A DNA stretch of 64,000 nucleotides from Methanocatella intestini (lineage in GTDB: Archaea > Methanobacteriota > Methanobacteria > Methanobacteriales > Methanobacteriaceae), in assembly GCF_002252585.1 (NCBI RefSeq), contig NZ_NQLD01000012.1, one strand, 5' to 3'. A program made the translations under genes and the position numbers. This document shows positions 42,569 through 51,030 of this stretch, in pieces. Numbering within the stretch: the stretch's first letter is position 1; every line of letters begins with the position of its first letter. Under the pieces are notes generated by a model, which saw nothing but the letters and a program-made list of their open reading frames with translations, did no database searches and was not told the origin of the DNA.

Positions 42569-45318
42569 TTTTTACAAAATTAACATTAAACAATTTCAAA
42601 TCCTATAATCATGAAGTTATTAGATTTGGTGATGGGATTACAGTTATTGTAGGGGAAAATGGTGCTGGAAAATCTACTATTTTAGAAGCTATTAGTTTTG
42701 CATTATTCAAACAGCATACTGCTAAAAAAATTGATGATTTAGTGAGAAATGGCAGTAATGAAAACATGTATGTTGATTTGGAATTTATTTCTAATGGTAA
42801 GGAATATAAAATTCATCGTGAAAAAACCAAATCAGGTTTAAAATCAACAATTCTTAAAAAAACCACTTCTAAAGGTCAATTTATTCCATCATGTGCTGGA
42901 GATAAAGAGGTAGCTAATGAAATTCAGTCTATTTTGGATATTGATTCAGATTTGTTTTTAAATGCAATTTACATAAGGCAAGGAGAAATTGCAGAATTAG
43001 TTGATAAAACTTCCTCTGAGAAAAAACAATTAATTGGAAAATTATTAGGTTTGGATTCTCTGGAAAAAGCCTGGAAAAACTTACAGCCTATTATTAGCAA
43101 TTATGAAAAAGCTCAGTCAGAACTTAAGGGTAAGTTATTTTCATCTGAAGAGTTAAAAGAGGAATATAATCATAAAAAAGCATTATTGGATAGTCTTAAA
43201 GAAAAAGGGCTTGCTTTAGAAAAACAGATTGAAGAAGTTAAAGAGATGAAAGCTGAAAAGCAAAATGAAAAAACCAATATGGAAAGAGAAAAAGAAATCT
43301 TTGATAACTTCAATAATAATTTAGATGCTGAGAAAAAAAGATTGGATTCTCTTGAAAATGATAAAAGAGCACTTCAGGATAATTTAGATGAAATAAAAAA
43401 AGCCGAAGAGCAAATTGTAAGATTGGAAAAATTTGTTAAGAAATTACCGTTATACTTGGACTTTGAAAAATCTGTTACAAGTATTCAGCAGTTGGAACTT
43501 GATAAACAAAAAATTGAAAAAGATTTAGATTCAATTGCAACACAGGAAGAACTTTTAGCATCTAAAAAAGAAGGATATAATAAATTTTTAGTAGCCGATG
43601 AGAAAATTGAAAAATTAAACAATCAAAAAATTAATCTTGAAAAAGAATTAGCTACTCTTACCCAACTTGAAAAAGATAAAAAGCAACTTCTTAAATCAAT
43701 TGAAGGAAATAGAAATGAAATTGAAAGTTTTTTTTCTGTAACTAAAGATAAATTATATGATAGTGGTTTGTCTCAGGATATTTTAGCTGATGTTGATAAT
43801 TTCAGTCATTTAGAAGATGTTACCAACAACTTCAGTGAGGAAGTTTCTAATAAAGTTAAAGATTTAAGTCTTGAGATTATTTCTAAAAATGAGGAAATTG
43901 TTAAATTTAAACAAGCTATTGATACAGCACAAAAACCTTTAGATGAATTATTGGATGTTGAAAATAAATGTCCTGTTTGTAAATCTGATATTAATCCTCA
44001 AAAGAAAAATGAATTAATTGATTCTTATAATAGTGAAATTAATGTTAATAAGAAAGCTATTGTAGAAAATAATGAAAATATTCGTCTTTTGAATAAAAAT
44101 AAAGATAGTTTTGAAGAAAAATATAATAAACTTCAGGATTTATCTAAAGATATTATAGGATATAAAAATAAATTTGACAATTTAGAAAAAGATCTGGTTA
44201 AACTTAATGAGATTGATGAAGGATTAGAATCTAAAGAGTACACTAATAATAAATTAGGCGAACTTATACTGGATATATCTAAAGAAAAAATTGGCCGTGA
44301 AGAAAATAAAGAAGATTACAATACATATATAAAATCAAAAGGAGCACTAGATGTTTTAAGTAGTAAAACTGAACTTCAATATAAATTAAATCAGGTTAAT
44401 AATGAAATTGATGTTCATGTTAAAAATATCAAATTAGCTATTGACCAGGATCCTCATTTAAGCGGTGATATGAGTACTGCTGATTTACAAGCACGTATTA
44501 CTGATTTAAAAAATAAGGAAGAAGAATTTAATCAGCTTAAAGGTTTTGTTCAAAATAAAAAAGCTTTTGAATCTCAGTTAACTTCTAAAAAAGATGATAT
44601 TGGTGTTTCACTTAATCAAATTGAAATCTTGAAAAATAAAATAAATGCTTCTGTTTATGATAAAGAAAAATATGAAAAAGTAATTTACTTTTACGAAGTT
44701 TATGAAAGAAGATATGATGAGTTTACAAATGAGCTTTCAGGAATTAAAGGTCAAGCTAAAGAATTAATAGCTAATGTCAATGATTTAACAGAAAAAATAT
44801 TAACTAACTATAAATTCCAACAAGAATATAAAAACACTACAGATTATATTGATTTATTGAATCATATTAGAACATTATATTCTAAAAACGGTATACAAAA
44901 AGAGTTAAGGAATCGTTCAAGGCCTGTAATTCAAAAATACACTAAGGACTTCTTTGATGAATTTAACTTTAATTATTCTGATTTAACATTGGATGAGGAC
45001 TATGAAGTAACTGTATTTGGTCCTGAAGGTGAATCTTCAATGAGTATGGTTAGTGGTGGTGAAAAAATAGCTATTGCACTTGCTTTAAGACTTGGTATTA
45101 CTCAGGCTATGGCAAAAGGTGATTTGGACACTATTCTTTTAGATGAACCTACAATACATTTAGATAGCTTTAGAAGACATGAATTAATTAATCTGTTAAA
45201 AGACATGACTGTTTTACCGCAAATGATTATTGTGACTCATGAAAGTCAACTTGAAAATGCTGCAGATAATTTGATTAAAGTAGAAAAAGATAATGGTATT
45301 TCAAAAGTATCTAGTTAG
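42565..45318 (+). CDS. rad50: DNA repair ATPase Rad50
   Basis: A 917-residue SMC-like ATPase. Walker A GENGAGKSTIL is near 31-41; two long coiled-coil arms (about 160-460 and 480-760) meet at the zinc hook CPVC near 469-472; the signature MVSGGEKIAIALAL and Walker B DTILLDEPTIHLD close the head near 830-865. It tethers broken ends and controls Mre11. Full length, overlapping mre11 by ATGA. Confidence 0.95.
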   Translation: MIFTKLTLNNFKSYNHEVIRFGDGITVIVGENGAGKSTILEAISFALFKQHTAKKIDDLVRNGSNENMYVDLEFISNGKEYKIHREKTKSGLKSTILKKTTSKGQFIPSCAGDKEVANEIQSILDIDSDLFLNAIYIRQGEIAELVDKTSSEKKQLIGKLLGLDSLEKAWKNLQPIISNYEKAQSELKGKLFSSEELKEEYNHKKALLDSLKEKGLALEKQIEEVKEMKAEKQNEKTNMEREKEIFDNFNNNLDAEKKRLDSLENDKRALQDNLDEIKKAEEQIVRLEKFVKKLPLYLDFEKSVTSIQQLELDKQKIEKDLDSIATQEELLASKKEGYNKFLVADEKIEKLNNQKINLEKELATLTQLEKDKKQLLKSIEGNRNEIESFFSVTKDKLYDSGLSQDILADVDNFSHLEDVTNNFSEEVSNKVKDLSLEIISKNEEIVKFKQAIDTAQKPLDELLDVENKCPVCKSDINPQKKNELIDSYNSEINVNKKAIVENNENIRLLNKNKDSFEEKYNKLQDLSKDIIGYKNKFDNLEKDLVKLNEIDEGLESKEYTNNKLGELILDISKEKIGREENKEDYNTYIKSKGALDVLSSKTELQYKLNQVNNEIDVHVKNIKLAIDQDPHLSGDMSTADLQARITDLKNKEEEFNQLKGFVQNKKAFESQLTSKKDDIGVSLNQIEILKNKINASVYDKEKYEKVIYFYEVYERRYDEFTNELSGIKGQAKELIANVNDLTEKILTNYKFQQEYKNTTDYIDLLNHIRTLYSKNGIQKELRNRSRPVIQKYTKDFFDEFNFNYSDLTLDEDYEVTVFGPEGESSMSMVSGGEKIAIALALRLGITQAMAKGDLDTILLDEPTIHLDSFRRHELINLLKDMTVLPQMIIVTHESQLENAADNLIKVEKDNGISKVSS

Positions 45319-45350
45319 ATACTTTTATTTAATTTTTTTAAGTGATTAAT

Positions 45351-45752
45351 TTAGATTCTGCCTATTTCCTCAGCATTTTTTATTGCATCTATAATACAGT
45401 TAGCATTCCATCCTACAATTGTTGATGCTTCTTTTTCCAAGTTTTCAGGAACTTCTTCAAGTCCATGTGGTCTTACAAGAACTATTGGAATATTATAGTT
45501 TTCACTAGCTTTAATTAAATCATTAAAAGTTTCTTTATTGTAATTATATAAACCTGCTAAAAGTATTATAACATCTATTTTTTCAAAAAATTCTTTATTG
45601 GCTGTTGAATAAGACCCGGAAATAGATTCTTTCCATAAAAAATCATTTTTAGAATACATTTGTTCAATAAATTTCATATATTCCTTATTTTTGTCATAAC
45701 CGTTACTAATGATAAGACGATATATTTTATTATCATTTTCCTCTTCAAACAT
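45351..45752 (-). CDS. TIR-like domain protein (ThsB/MTH538 type)
   Basis: A 133-residue protein with a flavodoxin-like TIR fold: YRLIISNGYDKNKEY at the first strand, EKIDVIILLAGLYNYNKET, NIPIVLVRPHG, and TIVGWNANCIIDAIKNA at the end, the pattern of PF08937 (MTH538/Thoeris ThsB TIR-like). In Thoeris, ThsB makes a nucleotide signal on phage attack, but stand-alone members exist and may have other roles; the catalytic Glu is not obvious. No ThsA partner is in the window. It is convergent with rad50 and has AGGTGA before its ATG. Confidence 0.7.
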   Translation of the reverse strand: MFEEENDNKIYRLIISNGYDKNKEYMKFIEQMYSKNDFLWKESISGSYSTANKEFFEKIDVIILLAGLYNYNKETFNDLIKASENYNIPIVLVRPHGLEEVPENLEKEASTIVGWNANCIIDAIKNAEEIGRI

Positions 45753-45847
45753 TATTTCACCTTTTAAATGAATTATGAATGTTATAATATTTATACTTGA
45801 ATAACAATATTTTATACTGTTATAAATAATAATAAAGGTATTTTTTT

Positions 45848-47128
45848 ATGAAAGCAGCAGTTATAGGTTTAGGTGTAGAAGGAAAAAAAGCAGTTAATTC
45901 TCTTTTAAATCATGGTTGGGATGTTTATGCAACTGATTTAAATAGTAAAGTTGATTTATCAGATTTGGAATTACCTATGATTTCAATGAATTTGGTTAGT
46001 GGTGATGAAACTGTTTCTATTGTTTCTGATAATTTAACTGTTGATTTAGGTTTTTCAAATTCACATGCAATTGAAGAATGTGATGCAATAGCGATTAGTC
46101 CCAGCATGTATGGGGGAGCTTTTGCAAATAAATTGCTTGAAAAAGGTAAACTGTTAAGTAATGTTGTAACTAAGCATAAAGACCTTTTTACTATTGGCAT
46201 TACTGGAACTAATGGTAAAACTACTAATGTTCATATGTTAAAAACTATTTTGGAAAATGCAGGTAAAAAAGTTTTAGTCGGTGGAAATGGTGGTGGAGGC
46301 TTTTCTGGTTACTATGATTTAGTTTTAGAAGCCTCAAATGACGATTATGATATATTACTTGTTGAAGTTTGTGACATGACACTTGATTTTTGTAATTATT
46401 GTTTTGATTTTGACATGGTAGGTCTTACTAATATTGGTAATGATCATATGAATGTTCATAAGACAATAGCCAATTATAAAAATACTTTAGTGAGATTCTT
46501 TGAAGGAAAAACGATTTTTACAGCTTTTAATCAAGATTTCAATGCTGATTTTAAAGAAGTTGCTGATAAAGCTATTCCTTTTTTTGAATATGATGAAAAG
46601 TTACAGGTTTGTGGTAGATTCAATGCATTAAATGCTGGTTTGGCTGCAGCTATAGCTACTGAATTAAAAATATCTAAGGATAGTATTATGAAATCTTTAG
46701 CTGATTTTAAAGCAGTTGAAGGTAGAATGAATGTTTATAAGATTAATAATGCTTCTATTTTTGTAGGTAAAACTGATAATTCTGATGCATTAACTTCAGT
46801 TTTAAGTGAAAATGATTTCTATGCATTATTTATAGGCACTCCTAGAGCTAATGAAGAACATAGATTAAGTATTTTAGATGAAGCAGTTAAATATAATCCT
46901 GAAGTCATTGTTCTGTTTCCGGGATTAGATGATACTATTGATATGGGATTGTATCGTTTAAATAGTCTTGGTTATGAAGGCAGAATTGAGATAGCTAACT
47001 CATTAGATGAGATAATTGCCCTTATTGCTGAATTCTCTCATGAAGATGCACTTTTCATTGGAGGTAATGGTCAAGAAGCTATTATTGAAATCCAGGAAAG
47101 AATAAGACTCTTGTCTGAAAACCTTTAG
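45848..47128 (+). CDS. Mur ligase family protein
   Basis: A 426-residue ATP-dependent amide ligase. The N-terminal Rossmann part (AVIGLGVEGKKAVNSL) precedes the ATP loop TIGITGTNGKTT near 116-127 and the central LTNIGNDHMNVHKTIANY; the C-terminal domain has VEGRMNVYK and the VGKTDNSDAL segment. It resembles MurD-type enzymes. In Methanobacteriales such proteins build the peptide of pseudomurein, and one relative makes coenzyme F430; the N-terminal sequence does not look like that relative. The next gene is an exported VanW-like protein, which supports a cell-wall role. Confidence 0.75.
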   Translation: MKAAVIGLGVEGKKAVNSLLNHGWDVYATDLNSKVDLSDLELPMISMNLVSGDETVSIVSDNLTVDLGFSNSHAIEECDAIAISPSMYGGAFANKLLEKGKLLSNVVTKHKDLFTIGITGTNGKTTNVHMLKTILENAGKKVLVGGNGGGGFSGYYDLVLEASNDDYDILLVEVCDMTLDFCNYCFDFDMVGLTNIGNDHMNVHKTIANYKNTLVRFFEGKTIFTAFNQDFNADFKEVADKAIPFFEYDEKLQVCGRFNALNAGLAAAIATELKISKDSIMKSLADFKAVEGRMNVYKINNASIFVGKTDNSDALTSVLSENDFYALFIGTPRANEEHRLSILDEAVKYNPEVIVLFPGLDDTIDMGLYRLNSLGYEGRIEIANSLDEIIALIAEFSHEDALFIGGNGQEAIIEIQERIRLLSENL

Positions 47129-47213
47129 TTTGTATTCATTGAAATGAAAATATATAAATATAATAGTAACTAAATATACTATTGTTATATTATTATTGAA
47201 GGTGTTAAATAAT

Positions 47214-48398
47214 ATGAGTTATAAATGGAGAAGTACATCTATTAAGATAATATTGGCATTATTCTTTATTTCTTTACTTTTATTCGCATTTTCTTTTGTA
47301 AATCATAATACATACACTGGTGAATCCTTTGCAAATGAATATAATTTGCCTATTGGCCAATCTATGTTTGAAGGAGATTCTATTTTAGGTGAGAATCAGT
47401 CAATTCAGGTACCTTTATTAGGTAATCTGCCTTTTATAGCTCACCAGATTACCAGTCTTGATTTGCAGGGTATATTAATAACTTTAACAACAGGAACTGT
47501 TCCATTTGACTTTGCTACAATATCTAGTGAAGGTATAGATTCTTATGGTAAAGCACAGGGCTTTGAAGGTCCAGGTTATTTAACTTATGAAGGTAATCAG
47601 TTAGCTGTTAAAGCGCCACATACTTATGTATGGGGTTACAGTGCACCTTATAAGGTTTTAACCAAAACATCTGATGGTGTTGATGTTGTAGAAAATGGTA
47701 CTGTCGTTAAATCAATTCCTACTTCAGAAATTAAAAACACTGATTTTGGAAGTAAGTATTACAATACTACAACTATTCAAAATTGGTATAATTATGATTC
47801 TGACAAATCTAATTTCACATTAGAGCGAGGAATTGTTAACTTTTCTGATGGAAGAAATGATATAAGTGCTGGTAATGTATCAATTATATTTGGTAACAAT
47901 GTATCTGATTATGTAGCTGCATATCCTGATGGCACTCCTATTGTATTGTATATGGGTAATGTTACAGAAGAGGATGGTGAAGTTTATTCTACTTCTTTAG
48001 GTTCTCACCCTGAATATGGGGATGGGGTAAGAGAATTTAATGCAAGATCTTTTGTAGATGCATGGAATAATACAGTAATCCCACCAAATTCAAGCGGAAA
48101 TGGAAAAGCATATATTGATTTTGGTTCTGCTTCTGACAGTAATGCTCCTGGAGGTAGTGCTTCTCATGGAGTATGTCCGCCAGCTAGGGTATTAAGAGCA
48201 GCTGTTCTTGCTGAAGGATTTGGATTGCCAGTAGGTATGTGTGGAGATAATGATGCAGTATTATTTGGATTTAATCCTTCTGAAGATATTAAAGTTACAA
48301 ATAATCATGATTATCCAGTTAAAATAGTGATGTGGACTGAAGGTTCAGGTCCGAGTATGGCAATTTACGGTAAGATAGAAAGATTTATTCCAAGTTGA
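47214..48398 (+). CDS. Exported VanW-like protein, cell-wall associated
   Basis: 394 residues with an N-terminal anchor (ILALFFISLLLFAFSFV) and an external domain. The C-terminal segment HGVCPPARVLRAAVLAEG followed by NNHDYPVKIVMWTEGSGP and AIYGKIERF resembles the VanW domain, in which a Cys/His pattern and a final YPVxIxxxxxGxxxxxxIYG are typical. The N-terminal part is unrecognised. It follows the Mur ligase by 85 bases with its own ribosome site. ATG 47214 is preferred to TTG 47196. It may act on pseudomurein peptides outside the membrane. Confidence 0.6.
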   Translation: MSYKWRSTSIKIILALFFISLLLFAFSFVNHNTYTGESFANEYNLPIGQSMFEGDSILGENQSIQVPLLGNLPFIAHQITSLDLQGILITLTTGTVPFDFATISSEGIDSYGKAQGFEGPGYLTYEGNQLAVKAPHTYVWGYSAPYKVLTKTSDGVDVVENGTVVKSIPTSEIKNTDFGSKYYNTTTIQNWYNYDSDKSNFTLERGIVNFSDGRNDISAGNVSIIFGNNVSDYVAAYPDGTPIVLYMGNVTEEDGEVYSTSLGSHPEYGDGVREFNARSFVDAWNNTVIPPNSSGNGKAYIDFGSASDSNAPGGSASHGVCPPARVLRAAVLAEGFGLPVGMCGDNDAVLFGFNPSEDIKVTNNHDYPVKIVMWTEGSGPSMAIYGKIERFIPS

Positions 48399-48441
48399 AG
48401 ATAATTATTTATCTTTTACTTTACTTTTTTTAGTGTTTATT

Positions 48442-49101
48442 ATGACAGTTTCAGCTATTATTACCGCTGCAGGTAAAAATTCCCGTATGAGAAAAGATCA
48501 GATTTCTAGAAATATTTCAGTAAAAAACAAACTTATTCTTCCGTTTCATAATAAAACTGTTTTGGAGACAACTATTGACAATGCATTATCTTCAAATGTA
48601 GATGAATGTATTGTGGTATTAGGCCATTATAGTGATGAAATAAAAGAAGCTATTTTTGATAATTATAAAGACTCTGTAAAATTTGTAGAAAATAATCCTG
48701 TTGATGTAGGTTTATCAGTATCTCTTTTAAACGGTTTAAAAAATATCAGTTCTGATTTTGCACTTTGCATAACTGGAGACCAGCCAACAGTATCAAGTGA
48801 AACATTTGATGAAATGATTAATGTTTGTAAAAATTCAGATAATCCTGAAAAAACAATAGCTATTTTAAGACGTAGAAAAACAGGTTTATTAGACACTGCT
48901 GAGGGATTAGGAATGCCTTTTGTAGCATTTAAAGATAATTTAATAAAATATTTGGAAAATGAAAATGATAATTTAAATCCAATTTTAAGAAAAATATTTG
49001 ATGATGGCTATACTTTTTATGGTATAAAAGAAAAAAATGAACTGGAATTATTAAATATAAATCATTATGATGATTATTTAAAGTTATTGGATAACTTTTA
49101 G
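48442..49101 (+). CDS. MobA-like nucleotidyltransferase
   Basis: A 219-residue NTP transferase with SAIITAAGKNSRMRKDQ (nucleotide loop; GKNSRM), ITGDQPTVSSETFD (the metal-binding GDxP), and GMPFVAFKDNL. This matches MobA/MocA-type enzymes that attach CMP or GMP to molybdopterin or sugar-like substrates. Whether the substrate is molybdenum cofactor or another group is unclear. ATG 48442 is preferred to GTG 48433. Its last 18 bases overlap the end of the DUF169 gene on the other strand. Confidence 0.75.
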   Translation: MTVSAIITAAGKNSRMRKDQISRNISVKNKLILPFHNKTVLETTIDNALSSNVDECIVVLGHYSDEIKEAIFDNYKDSVKFVENNPVDVGLSVSLLNGLKNISSDFALCITGDQPTVSSETFDEMINVCKNSDNPEKTIAILRRRKTGLLDTAEGLGMPFVAFKDNLIKYLENENDNLNPILRKIFDDGYTFYGIKEKNELELLNINHYDDYLKLLDNF

Positions 49102-49761
49102 GTTTGAAATAACTTCTTCTAATTTTTCACCACTAATTCCAATAGTCATTTCATTGTCTTTAATATCTGCTGCATTTCTGGAACCGTCACAGCCTAATGT
49201 GAAATTAACTCCACCAGTTATAAACGGATTAGCTAAAGCGTCACCGCAAAGTGATTGGATACCTGCAAAATTAGGTCTGACTTTATCTCCTGAAGAATAA
49301 ACAATAGTTTGAGCTAATTTCATTCCGCCAACAGGTTCGGTAATTATTAAAACTACATCCGGTTTGAAAGTGGCTTCGTCTAAAGGTGAATATACAATTC
49401 CCCAATATCTTTCTTTTATTATTGAAAGTTTTTCAGTAGCTGCTTTTGCAGTTTCCAAATCTTTAAATCTTCCTAATTCAAAATATTTTTCTCCACTAGC
49501 TAATTTAGGAGGCATATCTCTAAGACCAATAGCTCCAGCTCCACCTAAACAGGCTTGCTGTTCAATAGTACTATAAAATTTTTCCCCATATGATGCTTTT
49601 CTAATCATTTCACAATGTCTGACCTTTTCATCTATTAGATCATAGCCTTCAGGAAGTTCATCTTCACTAGCTAAAAGTTTAACAGCTACTGCTTTACAGG
49701 TTAGTTTAACATTGTCTTCAAGTACTTTACTATACTTTTGATTGGTTTCTAAACTACTCAT
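49084..49761 (-). CDS. DUF169 family protein
   Basis: A 225-residue protein of the archaeal/anaerobe DUF169 family: AVAVKLLASEDELP, a conserved CEMIRKA, ACLGGAGAIGLRDMPP, and GCDGSRNA near the end. Several conserved Cys suggest a metal or cluster site, but function is not established. Its stop overlaps the MobA-like gene's stop on the opposite strand by 18 bases, an unusually tight convergence. Confidence 0.75.
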   Translation of the reverse strand: MSSLETNQKYSKVLEDNVKLTCKAVAVKLLASEDELPEGYDLIDEKVRHCEMIRKASYGEKFYSTIEQQACLGGAGAIGLRDMPPKLASGEKYFELGRFKDLETAKAATEKLSIIKERYWGIVYSPLDEATFKPDVVLIITEPVGGMKLAQTIVYSSGDKVRPNFAGIQSLCGDALANPFITGGVNFTLGCDGSRNAADIKDNEMTIGISGEKLEEVISNLKVIQ

Positions 49762-49787
49762 AATATCACTTACTTTATATATTTATT

Positions 49788-51014
49788 TTAAGGAATAGTA
49801 AATTCTTTTGTTTTTGTTTTTTTATTTTTACAGAATGTTTTGAAATCACATGCATCACAGGTTCTTTCATCTCCCTGTGCTTTCCATGCATCCTGAATTT
49901 TACAGCCTTTAATTTCTTTAATTAATGATGATTCAATATTATTTACAACATTGTCAAATTCATTCAAAGCCTTTTCAATTTCATCCGGGTTAATATTAAT
50001 TATTCTGATGGATCTTGCTGTTTTAAATTCAGAACTTAATTCAGGAACCTTAGCGTCTTCATCCCAGTTTTCAATTAGTGCAACATCTTCTTTAAATTCA
50101 TCATCTTTCGGAATATCAGTTAGATTATTATGAATATCCTGCTGAACAACAATCAAATCTTCCTTTGACGGAACAAGTTCATTTAAATAGAAAATAATTC
50201 CTGCAACAATTGGTTTGGCATCTGCCTGCTGGTGTCTAAGCCAGGCATATGTTAAAATTTGCCATTTGTGACGAATCCATGTTTCATCATCATCTCTTTG
50301 ATTTGAAGGCCTTCTCATTCCTTTATAATCAATAATTACCTCATATTCATCACCGTCAATGTTATGTACATGCTCTTGAAATTCTTTATCATTTCTCAGG
50401 TATTCGATAATCTTATTTCTATAGGAATCCAATGTTGTCTGTTGGGTATTTTCAATTGTTTCATTAATTTTTAATGAGCTTAAAACATCAATAACACCAT
50501 TGATGCCATAATAATTGGAACGACTGGTATTTTTATCGTAATTAGGCATATTTCGAATTCCTTTTATCAACAGTTCTGCAGAATCAATTAAAGGGAATAA
50601 ATGAGGACCCCAATAATTAATAGCCCTTTCAGCTCTTGCACTGGCTAATTTTTTATGGTCTCTTTCATTAACATCAACATTTTCATTACTTGGATGATTT
50701 GTTGAAAAGAAATGTTCTTTTGGAGGATAAAGCCCCCTTACCTGTAATCTTGCATCAATCATATTTTCAATAGGTCTGATGTCTTTTTTCCAGTCCCATG
50801 GAAACGGTGTTTTATTTAATTCCCATTGTAAGTAAGCTTCTTCCATTACTCCATGTATAAATTCTCCAAACCATAATTGTATAGGCATTGATGGAGGAAG
50901 AGTACCTTTATTCTGATATCTGTACTGTAAGTTACAAGTTAAAAAGGAGAGCAAATCTCCAGTTAAACTATATTCCGGAATCATATATGCTTTTGATCTT
51001 GAAGACAATTTCAT
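49788..51014 (-). CDS. PD-(D/E)XK nuclease with Fe-S site (RecB/AddB-like)
   Basis: A 408-residue RecB-family nuclease. The catalytic strand reads YEVIIDYKGMRRP near 225-237, with the DYK motif; an upstream acidic region and a His near 32 (EFIHGVMEEAYLQWE) fit the family. Four Cys (CNLQ near 27 and CDACDFKTFC near 385-396) match the AddB/Cas4-type 4Fe-4S staple. The gene starts 16 bases after the helicase gene on the same strand with GGAGG, so the pair resembles AddAB. It probably trims DNA ends with the helicase. Confidence 0.8.
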   Translation of the reverse strand: MKLSSRSKAYMIPEYSLTGDLLSFLTCNLQYRYQNKGTLPPSMPIQLWFGEFIHGVMEEAYLQWELNKTPFPWDWKKDIRPIENMIDARLQVRGLYPPKEHFFSTNHPSNENVDVNERDHKKLASARAERAINYWGPHLFPLIDSAELLIKGIRNMPNYDKNTSRSNYYGINGVIDVLSSLKINETIENTQQTTLDSYRNKIIEYLRNDKEFQEHVHNIDGDEYEVIIDYKGMRRPSNQRDDDETWIRHKWQILTYAWLRHQQADAKPIVAGIIFYLNELVPSKEDLIVVQQDIHNNLTDIPKDDEFKEDVALIENWDEDAKVPELSSEFKTARSIRIININPDEIEKALNEFDNVVNNIESSLIKEIKGCKIQDAWKAQGDERTCDACDFKTFCKNKKTKTKEFTIP

Positions 51015-51030
51015 TTTTAAGCCTCCTTTT

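Noticed and set aside
45351..45752. A complete Thoeris defence system
   Set aside because: Only a ThsB-type gene is seen; no SIR2/ThsA effector lies in the window.
45848..47128. Coenzyme F430 synthase (CfbE)
   Set aside because: The N-terminal part reads as a MurD-like Rossmann fold and does not look like the CfbE start I remember; not excluded, but not supported.
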